From Brachycybe producta (taxonomy: Eukaryota > Arthropoda > Diplopoda > Playtdesmida > Andrognathidae), in the NCBI GenBank assembly GCA_036925085.1, contig JAUPFP010000075.1, positions 1 to 64,000 of the forward strand: DNA of 64,000 nt, read 5' to 3'. The translations under genes and the position numbers were made by a program. Within the stretch, counting starts at the first letter, position 1. Each line of letters starts with the position of its first letter. The notes under the pieces were generated by a model. It searched no databases and was not told the origin of the DNA. It saw only the letters and a list, made by a program, of their open reading frames with translations. This document shows positions 1 to 13,400 of this stretch, piece by piece.

Positions 1-3000
1 TTAAGGTTTAAAGTTTAAGGTTTAAAGTTTAAGGTTTAAAGTTTAAGGTTTAAAGTTTAGGGTTTAAAGTTTAAGGTTTAAAGTTTAGGGTTTAAAGTTT
101 AAGGTTTAAAGTTTAAGGTTTAAAGTTTAAGGTTTAAAGTTTAAGGTTTAAAGTTTAAGGTTTAAAGTTTAAGGTTTAAAGTTTAAGGTTTAAAGTTTAA
201 GGTTTAAAGTTTAAGGTTTAAAGTTTAAGGTTTAAAGTTTAAGGTTTAAAGTTTAAGGTTTAAAGTTTAAGGTTTAAAGTTTAAGGTTTAAAGTTTAAGG
301 TTTAAAGTTTAAGGTTTAAAGTTTAAGGTTTAAAGTTTAAGGTTTAAAGTTTAAGGTTTAAAGTTTAAGGTTTAAAGTTTAAGGTTTAAAGTTTAAGGTT
401 TAAAGTTTAAGGTTTAAAGTTTAAGGTTTAAAGTTTAAGGTTTAAAGTTTAAGGTTTAAAGTTTAAGGTTTAAAGTTTAAGGTTTAAAGTTTAAGGTTTA
501 AAGTTTAAGGTTTAAAGTTTAAGGTTTAAAGTTTAAGGTTTAAAGTTTAAGGTTTAAAGTTTAAGGTTTAAAGTTTAAGGTTTAAAGTTTAAGGTTTAAA
601 GTTTAAGGTTTAAAGTTTAAGGTTTAAAGTTTAAGGTTTAAAGTTTAAGGTTTAAAGTTTAAGGTTTAAAGTTTAAGGTTTAAAGTTTAAGGTTTAAAGT
701 TTAAGGTTTAAAGTTTAAGGTTTAAAGTTTAAGGTTTAAAGTTTAAGGTTTAAAGTTTAAGGTTTAAAGTTTAAGGTTTAAAGTTTAAGGTTTAAAGTTT
801 AAGGTTTAAAGTTTAAGGTTTAAGTTTAGGTTAAAGTTTAAGGTTTAAAGTTTAAGGTTTAAAGTTTAAGGTTTAAAGTTTAAGGTTTAAAGTTTAAGGT
901 TTAAAGTTTAAGGTTTAAAGTTTAAGGTTTAAAGTTTAAGGTTTAAGTTTAAGGTTTAAAGTTTAAGGTTTAAAGTTTAAGGTTTAAAGTTTAAGGTTTA
1001 AAGTTTAAGGTTTAAAGTTTAAGGTTTAAAGTTTAAGGTTTAAAGTTTAAGGTTTAAAGTTTAAGGTTTAAAGTTTAAGGTTTAAAGTTTAAGGTTTAAA
1101 GTTTAAGGTTTAAAGTTTAAGGTTTAAAGTTTAAGGTTTAAAGTTTAAGGTTTAAAGTTTAAGGTTTAAAGTTTAAGGTTTAAAGTTTAAGGTTTAAAGT
1201 TTAAGGTTTAAAGTTTAAGGTTTAAAGTTTAAGGTTTAAAGTTTAAGGTTTAAAGTTTAAGGTTTAAAGTTTAAGGTTTAAAGTTTAAGGTTTAAAGTTT
1301 AAGGTTTAAAGTTTAAGGTTTAAAGTTTAAGGTTTAAAGTTTAAGGTTTAAAGTTTAAGGTTTAAAGTTTAAGGTTTAAAGTTTAAGGTTTAAAGTTTAA
1401 GGTTTAAAGTTTAAGGTTTAAAGTTTAAGGTTTAAAGTTTAAGGTTTAAAGTTTAAGGTTAAAGTTTAAGGTTTAAAGTTTAAGGTTTAAAGTTTAAGGT
1501 TTAAAGTTTAAGGTTTAAAGTTTAAGGTTTAAAGTTTAAGGTTTAAAGTTTAAGGTTTAAAGTTTAAGGATTAAAGTTTAAGGATTAAAGTTTAAGGTTT
1601 AAAGTTTAAGGTTTAAAGTTTAAGGTTTAAAGTTTTAAGGTTTAAAGTTTAAGGTTTAAAGTTTAAGGTTTAAAGTTTAAGGTTAAAGTTTAAGGTTTAA
1701 AGTTTAAGGATTAAAGTTTAAGGATTAAAGTTTAGGGTTTAAAGTTTAGGGTTTAAAGTTTAAGGTTTAAAGTTTAGGTTTAAAGTTTAGGGTTTAAGTT
1801 TAGGGTTTAAAGTTTAGGGTTTAAAGTTTAGGGTTTAAAGTTTAGGTTTAAAGTTTAAGGTTTAAAGTTTAAGGTTTAAGTTTAGGGTTTAAAGTTTAGG
1901 GTTTAAAGTTTAGGTTTAAAGTTTAGGGTTTAAAGTTTAGGGTTTAAAGTTTAAGGTTTAAAGTTTAAGGTTTAAAGTTTAGGGTTTAAAGTTTAAGGTT
2001 TAAAGTTTAGGGTTTAAAGTTTAGGGTTTAAAGTTTAAGGTTTAAAGTTTAAGGTTTAAAGTTTAAGGTTTAAAGTTTAAGGTTTAAAGTTTAGGGTTTA
2101 AAGTTTAGGGTTTAAAGTTTAGGGTTTAAAGTTTAGGGTTTAAAGTTTAGGGTTAAAGTTTAAGGTTTAAAGTTTAAGCTTTAAAGTTTAAGGTTTAAAG
2201 TTTAAGGTTTAAAGTTTAAGGTTTAAAGTTTAAGGTTTAAAGTTTAAGGTTTAAAGTTTAAGGTTTAAAGTTTAAGGTTTAAAGTTTAAGGTTTAAAGTT
2301 TAAGGTTTAAAGTTTAAGGTTTAAAGTTTAAGGTTTAAAGTTTAAGGTTTAAAGTTTAAGGTTTAAAGTTTAAGGTTTAAAGTTTAAGGTTTAAAGTTTA
2401 AGGTTTAAAGTTTAAGGTTTAAAGTTTAAGGTTTAAAGTTTAAGGTTTAAAGTTTAAGGTTTAAAGTTTAAGGTTTAAAGTTTAAGGTTTAAAGTTTAAG
2501 GTTTAAAGTTTAAGGTTTAAAGTTTAAGGTTTAAAGTTTAAGGTTTAAAGTTTAAGGTTTAAAGTTTAAGGTTTAAAGTTTAAGGTTTAAAGTTTAAGGT
2601 TTAAAGTTTAAGGTTTAAAGTTTAAGGTTTAAAGTTTAAGGTTTAAAGTTTAAGGTTTAAAGTTTAAGGTTTAAAGTTTAAGGTTTAAAGTTTAAGGTTT
2701 AAAGTTTAAGGTTTAAAGTTTAAGGTTTAAAGTTTAAGGTTTAAAGTTTAGGTTTAAAGTTTAAGGTTTAAAGTTTAAGGTTTAAAGTTTAAGGTTTAAA
2801 GTTTAAGGTTTAAAGTTTAAGGTTTAAAGTTTAAGGTTTAAAGTTTAAGGTTTAAAGTTTAAGGTTTAAAGTTTAAGGTTTAAAGTTTAAGGTTTAAAGT
2901 TTAAGGTTTAAAGTTTAAGGTTTAAAGTTTAAGGTTTAAAGTTTAAGGTTTAAAGTTTAAGGTTTAAAGTTTAAGGTTTAAAGTTTAAGGTTTAAAGTTT

Positions 3001-4483
3001 AAGGTTTAAAGTTTAAGGTTTAAAGTTTAAGGTTTAAAGTTTAAGGTTTAAAGTTTAAGGTTTAAAGTTTAAGGTTTAAAGTTTAAGGTTTAAAGTTTAA
3101 GGTTTAAAGTTTAAGGTTTTAAAGTTTAAGGTTTAAAGTTTAAGGTTTAAAGTTTAAGGTTTAAAGTTTAAGGTTTAAAGTTTAAGGTTTAAAGTTTAAG
3201 GTTTAAAGTTTAAGGTTTAAAGTTTAAGGTTTAAAGTTTAAGGTTTAAAGTTTAAGGTTTAAAGTTTAAGGTTTAAAGTTTAAGGTTTAAAGTTTAAGGT
3301 TTAAAGTTTAAGGTTTAAGTTTAAGGTTTAAAGTTTAAGGTTTAAAGTTTAAGGTTTAAAGTTTAAGGTTTAAAGTTTAAGGTTTAAGTTTAAGGTTTAA
3401 AGTTTAAGGTTTAAAGTTTAAGGTTTAAAGTTTAGGGTTTAAAGTTTAGGGTTTAAAGTTTAGGGTTTAAAGTTTAGGGTTTAAAGGTTTAGTTAGGTTT
3501 AAAGTTTAAGGTTTAAAGTTTAAGGTTTAAAGTTTAAGGTTTAAAGTTTAAGGTTTAAAGTTTAGGTTTAAAGTTTAAGGTTTAAAGTTTAGGGTTTAAA
3601 GTTTAGGGTTTAAAGTTTAAGGTTTAAAGTTTAGGGTTTAAAGTTTAGGGTTTAAAGTTTAGGGTTTAAAGTTTAGGGTTTAAAGTTTAGGGTTTAAAGT
3701 TTAGGGTTTAAGTTTAAGGTTTAAAGTTTAGGGTTTAAAGTTTAGGGTTTAAAGTTTAGGGTTTAAAGTTTAGGGTTTAAAGTTTAGGGTTTAAAGTTTA
3801 GGGTTTAAGTTTAGGGTTTAAAGTTTAGGGTTTAAAGTTTAGGGTTTAAAGTTTAGGGTTTAAGTTTAGGGTTTAAAGTTTAGGGTTTAAAGTTTAGGGT
3901 TTAAAGTTTAGGGTTTAAAGTTTAGGGTTTAAAGTTTAAGGTTTAAAGTTTAAGGTTTAAAGTTTAAGGTTTAAAGTTTAAGGTTTAAAGTTTAAGGTTT
4001 AAAGTTTAAGGTTTAAAGTTTAAGGTTTAAAGTTTAAGGTTTAAAGTTTAAGGTTTAAAGTTTAAGGTTTAAAGTTTAAGGTTTAAAGTTTAAGGTTTAA
4101 AGTTTAAGGTTTAAAGTTTAAGGTTTAAAGTTTAAGGTTTAAAGTTTAAGGTTTAAAGTTTAAGGTTTAAAGTTTAAGGTTTAAAGTTTAAGGTTTAAAG
4201 TTTAAGGTTTAAAGTTTAAGGTTTAAAGTTTAAGGTTTAAAGTTTAAGGTTTAAAGTTTAAGGTTTAAAGTTTAAGGTTTAAAGTTTAAGGTTTAAAGTT
4301 TAAGGTTTAAATTTTAAGGTTTAAAGTTTAAGGTTTAAAGTTTAAGGTTTAAAGTTTAAGGTTTAAAGTTTAAGGTTTAAAGTTTAAGGTTTAAAGTTTA
4401 AGGTTTAAAGTTTAAGGTTTAAAGTTTAAGGTTTAAAGTTTAAGGTTTAAAGTTTAAGGTTTAAAGTTTAAGGTTTAAAGGTT
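1..4483 (+). repeat. 14-bp telomere-like satellite array, block 1
   Basis: About 320 head-to-tail copies of a 14-bp monomer, GTTTAAGGTTTAAA, which is itself two near-identical heptamers (GTTTAAG and GTTTAAA). Most units are identical. A few are 13 or 15 bp, for example near 823, 945, 1457, 1632 and 3118. In two stretches, about 1733-2155 and 3427-3935, the AAGG of the monomer is mostly AGGG, giving TTTAGGG within the unit. G runs lie only on the plus strand and C is almost absent. The array contains no gene. It resembles a telomeric repeat in composition, but I know no telomerase template that gives this 14-mer, so I call it satellite. Confidence 0.95.
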
Positions 4484-7400
4484 TGAAGTCGAAGTTATAG
4501 TTGATGTTGAAGTTGAAGTTGAAGTTGAAGTTGAAGTTGAAGTTGAAGTTGAAGTTGAAGTTGAAGTTGAAGTTGAAGTTGAAGTTGAAGTTGAAGTTGA
4601 AGTTGAAGTTGAAGTTGAAGTTGAAGTTGAAGTTGAAGTTGAAGTTGAAGTTGAAGTTGAAGTTGAAGTTGAAGTTGAAGTTGAAGTTGAAGTTGAATTC
4701 GAAGTCGAAGTCGAAGTCAAAATTGCAGTTGAAATTAAAGTTGAAATTGAATGTGATATTTTAGTTGAAGGTAAAGTTGAAGTTGTAGTTGAAGTTGAAA
4801 TTGAAGTTGATTTTGAAGTTGAATTTGAAATTGAAGTTAAAATTAAAGTTGAACTTGAAGTTGAATTTGAAGTTGAGGTTGAAGTTGAAATTGAATTTGA
4901 AGTTGAAGTTAAAGAAGAAGTTGATGTTGAAGATGAAGTTAAAGTTGAAGTTGAGGTTGAAGTTGAGGTTGAAGTTGAGGTTGAAGTTGAGGTTGAAGTT
5001 GAACTTGAAGTTGAAGTTAAAATTGAAATTGAAGTTGAAGTTGAAGTCGAAGTTATAGTTGATGTTGAAGTTGAAGTTGAAGTTGAAGTTGAAGTTGAAG
5101 TTGAAGTTGAAGTTGAAGTTGAAGTTGAAGTTGGAGATGACATTGAAGTTGAAGTTGAAATTGAAGTTAAAGTTAAAGTTGAAGTTGAAGTTGAAGTTGA
5201 AGTTGATATTGAAGTTGAAGTCAAACTTGAAATTGAAGTTGATGTTAGGTTGAAGTTGTTGTTGAAGTTAAAGTTGAAGATGAAGTTGAAGTTGAAGTTG
5301 AAGTTGAAATTGAAGATGAAATCAAAGTTGAATTTGAAGTTGAGGTTGAAGTTAAATTTAAAATTGAAGTTTAAGTTTAAGTTGCAGTTGAAGTTGAAAA
5401 TGAAATTAAAGTTGAATTTGAAGTTGAGGTTGACATTGAAGATGAAGTTAAAATTGAAGTTGAAGTTAAGTTGAAGATGACATTGAAGTTGGAGTTGAAG
5501 TAGGTGTTAAAGTTGAAGTTGAAGTTGAATTTGAAGTTGAAACTGTAGTTGAAGTTGAAATTAAATTTGAAGTTGAATTTGAAGTTGAGGTTAAGTTGAA
5601 GGTGACATTGAAGTTGATGTTGATGTAAAAGTTGAAGTTGAGGTTGAAGTTGTTGTTGAAGTTGTAGTTGAAGTTGAAGTTGAAGTTGAAGTTGAAGTTT
5701 AAGTTGAAATTGATGATGAAATCAAAGTTGAATTTGAAGTTGAGGTTGGTGTTGAATTTAAAATTGAAGTTTAAGTTTAAGTTGCAGTTGAAGTTGAAGA
5801 TGAAATTAAAGTTAAATTTGAAGTTGAGGTTGAAGTTGAAATTGAAGCTGAAGTTGAAGTTAAAGTAGAAGTTGATGTTGACATTTAAGATAAAGTTGAA
5901 GCTATAGTTGAAGTTGAGGTTGAAGTTGTTGTCGAAGTTGTAGTTGAAAATGAAGTTGAAGTGGAAGTTGAAGTTAAAAATGAAATTGAAGTTGAATTTG
6001 AATTTGAGGTTGAAGTTGAAATTGAAGTTGATTTTGAAATTGAAGTTGAAGTTGAAGATACAAGTTAAAGTTGAAATTGAAGATGAATTTGAAGTTGAGG
6101 TTGCAGTTGAAATTGAATTGGAAGTTGAAGTTAAAGAAGAAGTTGATGTTGAAGTTGAAGTTAAAGTTGAAGTTGAGGTTGAAGTTGTTGTTAAAGTTGT
6201 AGTTGAAGTTGAAGTTAAAGTTGAAGTTGAAGTTAAAGTTGAAATTGATGATGAAATCGAAGTTGAAGTTGAAGTTAAAATTTAAGTTGAAATTGAAGAT
6301 GACATTGAAGTTGAAGTTGAAATTGAAGTTAAAGTTAAAGTTGAAGTTGAAGTTGAAGTTGAAGTTGATTTTGAATTTGAAGTCATACTTAAAATTGAAG
6401 TTGATGTTGAGGTTGAAGTTGTTGTTGAAGTTGAAGTTGAAGATGAAGTTGAAGTTGAAGTTGAAATTGAAGTTGAATTTGTTGTTGAGGTTGACATTGA
6501 AGTTGAAGTTAAAATTGAAGTTGAAGTTAAGTTGAAGATGGCATTGAAGTTGGAGTTGAAGTAGGTGTTGAAGTTGAAGTTAAAGGCGAATTTGAAATTG
6601 AAGTAGAAGTTGAAATTGAAGTTGAAGTTGAAGTTGACATTGAATTTGAATTTGAAATTGAAGTTGAAGTTGAATTCGAAGTCAAAGTCAAAGTCAAAAT
6701 TGCAGTTGAAGTTAAAGAAGAAATTGAATATGATATTTTAGTTGAAGGTAAAGTTGAAGTTGAAGTTGAAGTTGAAATTGAAATTGAAGTTGAAGTTAAA
6801 GTTTAAGTTGAAATTGAAGATGACATTGAAGTTGAAGTTGAAATTGAAGTTAAAGTTAAAGTTGAAGTTGAAGTTGAAGTTGAAGTTGAAGTTGAAGTCA
6901 TACTTGAAATTAAAGTTGATGTTGAGGTTGAAGTTGTTGTTGAAGTTGTAGTTGAAGATGAAATTGAAATTGAAGTTGAAGTCGAAGTTATAGTTGATGT
7001 TGAAGTTGAAGTTGAAATTGAAGTTGAAGTTGAAGTTGAAGTTGAAGTTGAAGTTGAATTCGAAGTTGACATCGAACTCAAAATTGCAGTTGAAGTTAAA
7101 GTTGAAATTGAATATGATATATTACTTGAAGGTAAAATTAAAGTTGAAGTTGAAGTTGAAATTGAAGTTGAAGTTGAAGTAAAAGTTTAAGTTGAAATTG
7201 AAGATGACATTGAAGTTGAAGTAAAAATTGAAGTTTAAGTTAAGTTAAAAATGACATTGAAGTTGGGATTGATGTAGGAGTTGAAGTAAAAATTGAAGTT
7301 GAAGTTAAGTTGAAGATGACATTGAAGTTGGGGTTGAAGTAAGAGTTGAAGATGAAATTGAAGTTGGAGATGAAATTGAAGTTGAATTTCAAGTTGAGGT

Positions 7401-10400
7401 TGAAGTTGAAGTTGAAGTTATAGTTGAAGTTAAGGTTGAAGTTGTTGTTGAAGTTGTAGTTGAAGATAAAGTTGAAGTTGAACTTGAAGTTAAAAATGAA
7501 ATTGAAGTTGAATTTGAAGTTGAGGTTGAAATTGAAGTTAATTTTGAAATTGAAGTTGAAGTTGAAGATACAAGTTAAAGTTGAAATTGAAGATGAATTT
7601 GAAGTTGAGGTTGCAGTTGAAATTGAATTTGAAGTTGAAGTTAAAGAAGAAGTTGATGTTGAAGTTGAAGTTAAAGTTGAAGTTGAGGTTGAAGTTGTTG
7701 TTGAAGTTGTAGTTGAAGTTGAAGTTAAAGTTGAAGTTGAAGTTTAGGTTGACATTGAAGTTGAAGTTAAAATTGAAGTTGAAGTTAAGTTGAAGATGAC
7801 ATTGAAGTTGGGATTGATGTAGGAGTTGAAGTAAAAATTGAAGTTGAAGTTAAGTTGAAGATGACATTGAAGTTGGGGTTGAAGTAAGAGTTGAAGATGA
7901 AATTGAAGTTGGAGATGAAATTAAAGTTGAATTTCAAGTTGAGGTTGAAGTTGAGGTTGAAGTTGAAATTGAATTTGAAGTTGAAGTTAAAGAAGAAGTT
8001 GATGTTGAAGATGAAGTTAAAGTTGAAGTTGAGGTTGAAGTTGAGGTTGAAGTTGAGGTTGAAGTTGAGGTTGAAGTTGAGGTTGAAGTTGAACTTGAAG
8101 TTGAAGTTAAAATTGAAATTGAAGTTGAAGTTGAAGTCGAAGTTATAGTTGATGTTGAAGTTGAAGTTGAAGTTGAAGTTTAAGTTGAAGTTGAAGTTGA
8201 AGTTGAAGTTGAAGTTGAAGTTGAAGTTGAATTTGAAGTTGAGGTTGAAGTTGAATTTAAAATTGAAGTTTAAGTTTAAGTTGCAGTTTAAGTTGAAGTT
8301 GAAGATGAAATTAAAGTTGAATTTGAAGTTTAGGTTGACATTGAAGTTGAAGTTAAAATTGAAGTTGAAGTTAAGTTGAAGATGACATTGAAGTTGGGAT
8401 TGATGTAGGAGTTGAAGTAAAAATTGAAGTTGAAGTTAAGTTGAAGATGACATTGAAGTTGGGGTTGAAGTAAGAGTTGAAGATGAAATTGAAGTTGGAG
8501 ATGAAATTAAAGTTGAATTTCAAGTTGAGGTTGAAGTTGAGGTTGAAGTTGAAATTGAATTTGAAGTTGAAGTTAAAGAAGAAGTTGATGTTGAAGATGA
8601 AGTTAAAGTTGAAGTTGAGGTTGAAGTTGAGGTTGAAGTTGAGGTTGAAGTTGAACTTGAAGTTGAAGTTAAAATTGAAATTGAAGTTGAAGTTGAAGTC
8701 GAAGTTATAGTTGATGTTGAAGTTGAAGTTGAAGTTGAAGTTGAAGTTGAAGTTGAAGTTGAAGTTGAAGTTGAAGTTGAAGTTGAAGTTGAAGTTAAAG
8801 TTGAAGTTGAAGTTGAAGTTGAATTCGAAGTCGAAGTCGAAGTCAAAATTGCAGTTGAAATTAAAGTTGAAATTGAATGTGATATTTTAGTTGAAGGTAA
8901 AGTTGAAGTTGTAGTTGAAGTTGAAATTGAAGTTGATTTTGAAGTTGAATTTGAAATTGAAGTTAAAATTAAAGTTGAACTTGAAGTTGAATTTGAAGTT
9001 GAGGTTGAAGTTGAAATTGAATTTGAAGTTGAAGTTAAAGAAGAAGTTGATGTTGAAGATGAAGTTAAAGTTGAAGTTGAGGTTGAAGTTGAGGTTGAAG
9101 TTGAGGTTGAAGTTGAGGTTGAAGTTGAACTTGAAGTTGAAGTTAAAATTGAAATTGAAGTTGAAGTTGAAGTCGAAGTTATAGTTGATGTTGAAGGTGA
9201 AGTTGAAGTTGAAGTTGAAGTTGAAGTTGAAGTTGAAGTTGAAGTTGAAGTTGAAGTTGAAGTTGAAGTTAAAGTTGAAGTTGAAGTTGAAGTTGAATTC
9301 GAAGTCGAAGTCGAAGTCAAAATTGCAGTTGAAATTAAAGTTGAAATTGAATGTGATATTTTAGTTGAAGGTAAAGTTGAAGTTGTAGTTGAAGTTGAAA
9401 TTGAAGTTGAATTAGAAGTTGAAGTTTAAGTTGAAGTTGAAGATGACATTGAAGTTGAAGTTGAAATTGAAGTTGAAGTCATACTTGAAATTAAAGTTGA
9501 TGTTGAGGTTGAAGTTGTTGTTGAAGTTGTAGTTGAAGATGAAATTGAAATTGAAGTTGAAGTCGAAGTTATAGTTGATGTTGAAGTTGAAGTTGAAATT
9601 GAAGTTGAAGTTGAAGTTGAAGTTGAAGTTGAAGTTGAAGTTGAATTCGAAGTTGAAATCGAACTCAAAATTGCAGTTGAAGTTAAAGTTGAAATTGAAT
9701 ATGATATATTACTTGAAGGTAAAATTAAAGTTGAAGTTGAAGTTGAAATTGAAGTTGAAGTTGAAGTAAAAGTTTAAGTTGAAATTGAAGATGACATTGA
9801 AGTTGAAGTAAAAATTGAAGTTTAAGTTAAGTTGAAGATGACATTGAAGTTGGGATTGAAGTAAGAGTTGAAGATGAAATTGAAGTTGGAGATGAAATTG
9901 AAGTTGAATTTCAAGTTGAGGTTGAAGTTGAAGTTGAAGTTATAGTTGAAGTTAAGGTTGAAGTTGTTGTTGAAGTTGTAGTTGAAGATAAAGTTGAAGT
10001 TGAACTTGAAGTTAAAAATGAAATTGAAGTTGAATTTGAAGTTGAGGTTGAAATTGAAGTTAATTTTGAAATTGAAGTTGAAGTTGAAGATACAAGTTAA
10101 AGTTGAAATTGAAGATGAATTTGAAGTTGAGGTTGCAGTTGAAATTGAATTTGAAGTTGAAGTTAAAGAAGAAGTTGATGTTGAAGTTGAAGTTAAAGTT
10201 GAAGTTGAGGTTGAAGTTGTTGTTGAAGTTGTAGTTGAAGTTGAAGTTAAAGTTGAAGTTGAAGTTTAGGTTGACATTGAAGTTGAAGTTAAAATTGAAG
10301 TTGAAGTTAAGTTGAAGATGACATTGAAGTTGGGAATGAAGTAAGAGTTGAAGATGAAATTGAAGTTGGAGATGAAATTAAAGTTGAATTTCAAGTTGAG

Positions 10401-13400
10401 GTTGAAGTTGAGGTTGAAGTTGAAATTGAATTTGAAGTTAAAATTGAAATTGAAGTTGAACTTGAAGTTGAAGTTAAAATTGAAATTGAAGTTGAAGTTG
10501 AAGTCGAAGTTATAGTTGATGTTGAAGTTGAAGTTGAAGTTGAAGTTGAAGTTGAAGTTGAAGTTGAAGTTGAAGTTGAAGTTGAAGTTGAATTTGAAGT
10601 TGAGGTTGAAGTTGAATTTAAAATTGAAGTTTAAGTTTAAGTTGCAGTTTAAGTTGAAGTTGAAGATGAAATTAAAGTTGAATTTGAAGTTTAGGTTGAC
10701 ATTGAAGTTGAAGTTAAAATTGAAGTTGAAGTTAAGTTGAAGATGACATTGAAGTTGGGATTGATGTAGGAGTTGAAGTAAAAATTGAAGTTGAAGTTAA
10801 GTTGAAGATGACATTGAAGTTGGGGTTGAAGTAAGAGTTGAAGATGAAATTGAAGTTGGAGATGAAATTAAAGTTGAATTTCAAGTTGAGGTTGAAGTTG
10901 AGGTTGAAGTTGAAATTGAATTTGAAGTTGAAGTTAAAGAAGAAGTTGATGTTGAAGATGAAGTTAAAGTTGAAGTTGAGGTTGAAGTTGAGGTTGAAGT
11001 TGAGGTTGAAGTTGAGGTTGAAGTTGAACTTGAAGTTGAAGTTAAAATTGAAATTGAAGTTGAAGTTGAAGTCGAAGTTATAGTTGATGTTGAAGTTGAA
11101 GTTGAAGTTGAAGTTGAAGTTGAAGTTGAAGTTGAAGTTGAAGTTGAAGTTGAAGTTGAAGTTGAAGTTGAAGTTGAAGTTAAAGTTGAAGTTGAAGTTG
11201 AAGTTGAATTCGAAGTCGAAGTCGAAGTCAAAATTGCAGTTGAAATTAAAGTTGAAATTGAATGTGATATTTTAGTTGAAGGTAAAGTTGAAGTTGTAGT
11301 TGAAGTTGAAATTGAAGTTGATTTTGAAGTTGAATTTGAAATTGAAGTTAAAATTAAAGTTGAACTTGAAGTTGAATTTGAAGTTGAGGTTGAAGTTGAA
11401 ATTGAATTTGAAGTTGAAGTTAAAGAAGAAGTTGATGTTGAAGATGAAGTTAAAGTTGAAGTTGAGGTTGAAGTTGAGGTTGAAGTTGAAATTGAATTTG
11501 AAGTTGAAGTTAAAGAAGAAGTTGATGTTGAAGATGAAGTTAAAGTTGAAGTTGAGGTTGAAGTTGAGGTTGAAGTTGAGGTTGAAGTTGAGGTTGAAGT
11601 TGAACTTGAAGTTGAAGTTAAAATTGAAATTGAAGTTGAAGTTGAAGTCGAAGTTATAGTTGATGTTGAAGTTGAAGTTGAAGTTGAAGTTGAAGTTGAA
11701 GTTGAAGTTGAAGTTGAAGTTGAAGTTGAAGTTGAATTCGAAGTCGAAGTCGAAGTCAAAATTGCAGTTGAAATTAAAGTTGAAATTGAATGTGATATTT
11801 TAGTTGAAGGTAAAGTTGAAGTTGTAGTTGAAGTTGAAATTGAAGTTGAATTAGAAGTTGAAGTTTAAGTTGAAGTTGAAGATGACATTGAAGTTGAAGT
11901 TGAAATTGAAGTTAAAGTTAAAGTTGAAGTTGAAGTTGAAGTTGAAGTTGAGGTTGAAGTTGTTGTTGAAGTTAAAGTTGAAGATGAAGTTGAAGTTGAA
12001 GTTGAAGTTGAAATTGAAGGTGAAATCAAAGTTGAATTTGAAGTTGAGGTTGAAGTTAAATTTAAAATTGAAGTTTAAGTTTAAGTTGCAGTTGAAGTTG
12101 AAAATGAAATTAAAGTTGAATTTGAAGTTGAGGTTGACATTGAAGATGAAGTTAAAATTGAAGTTGAAGTTAAGTTGAAGATGACATTGAAGTTGGAGTT
12201 GAAGTAGGTGTTAAAGTTGAAGTTGAAGTTGAATTTGAAGTTGAAACTGTAGTTGCAGTTGAAATTAAATTTGAAGTTGAATTTGAAGTTGAGGTTAAGT
12301 TGAAGGTGACATTGAAGTTGACGTTGATGTAAAAGTTGAAGTTGAAATTGAAGTTGGAGATGAAATTGAAGTTGAATTTCAAGTTGAGGTTGAAGTTGAA
12401 GTTGAGGTTATAGTTGAAGTTAAGGTTGAAGTTGTTGTTAAAGTTGTAGTTGAAGATAAAGTTGAAGTTGAAGTTGAAGTTAAAAATGAAATTGAAGTTG
12501 AATTTGAAGTTGAGGTTGAAGTTGAAATTGAAGTTGATTTTGAAATTGAAGTTGAAGTTGAAGATAAAAATAAAGTTGAAATTGAAGATGAATTTGAAGT
12601 TGAGGTTGAAGTTGAAATTGAATTTGAAGTTGAAGTTAAAGAAGAAGTTGATGTTGAAGTTGAAGTTAAAGTTGAAGTTGAGGTTGAAGTTGTTGTTGAA
12701 GTTGTAGTTGAAGTTGAAGTTGAAGTTGAAGTTGAAGTTGAAGTTGAAATTGATGATAAAATCAAAGTTGAATTTGAAGTTGAGGTTGGTGTTGAATTTA
12801 AAATTGAAGTTTAAGTTTAAGTTGCAGTTGAAGTTGAAGATGAACTTAAAGTTAAATTTGAAGTTGAGGTTGAAGTTGAAATTGAAGCTGAAGTTGAAGT
12901 TAAAGTAGAAGTTGATGTTGACATTTAAGATAAAGTTGAAGCTATAGTTGAAGTTGAGGTTGAAGTTGTTGTCGAAGTTGTAGTTGAAAATGAAGTTGAA
13001 GTGGAAGTTGAAGTTAAAAATGAAATTGAAGTTGAATTTGAATTTGAGGTTGAAGTTGAAATTGAAGTTGATTTTGAAGTTGAATTTGAAGTTGAAGTTA
13101 AAATTAAAGTTGAACTTGAAGTTGAAGTTAAAGTAGAAGTTGATGTTGAAGATGAAGTTAAAGTTGAAGTTGAGGTTGAAGTTGAGGTTGAAGTTGAGGT
13201 TGAAGTTGAGGTTGAAGTTGAGGTTGAAGTTGAGGTTGAAGTTATTGTTGAAGTTGTAGTTGAAGATGAAGTTGAAATTGAAGTTAAAATTGAAAATCAA
13301 ATTGAAGTTGAAATTGAAGTTGAAGTTGAAGTTGAAGTCAAAGTTATAGTTGATGTTGAAGTTGAAGTTGAAGTTGAAGTTGAAGTTGAAGTTGAAGTTG

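Noticed and set aside
1733..3935. Plant origin suggested by TTTAGGG units
   Set aside because: The units alternate with TTTAAAG in a 14-mer, and the 5S genes and env-like gene point to an animal.
1..4483. A true chromosome-end telomere
   Set aside because: The G-rich strand runs 5' to 3' into the window, the wrong way for a left end, and the 14-bp monomer is not a telomere repeat I know. The array is followed by other satellites and returns internally at 39409.
1..4483. G-quadruplex potential of the satellite
   Set aside because: Most units have only one GG per 14 bp, too sparse for stable quadruplexes.
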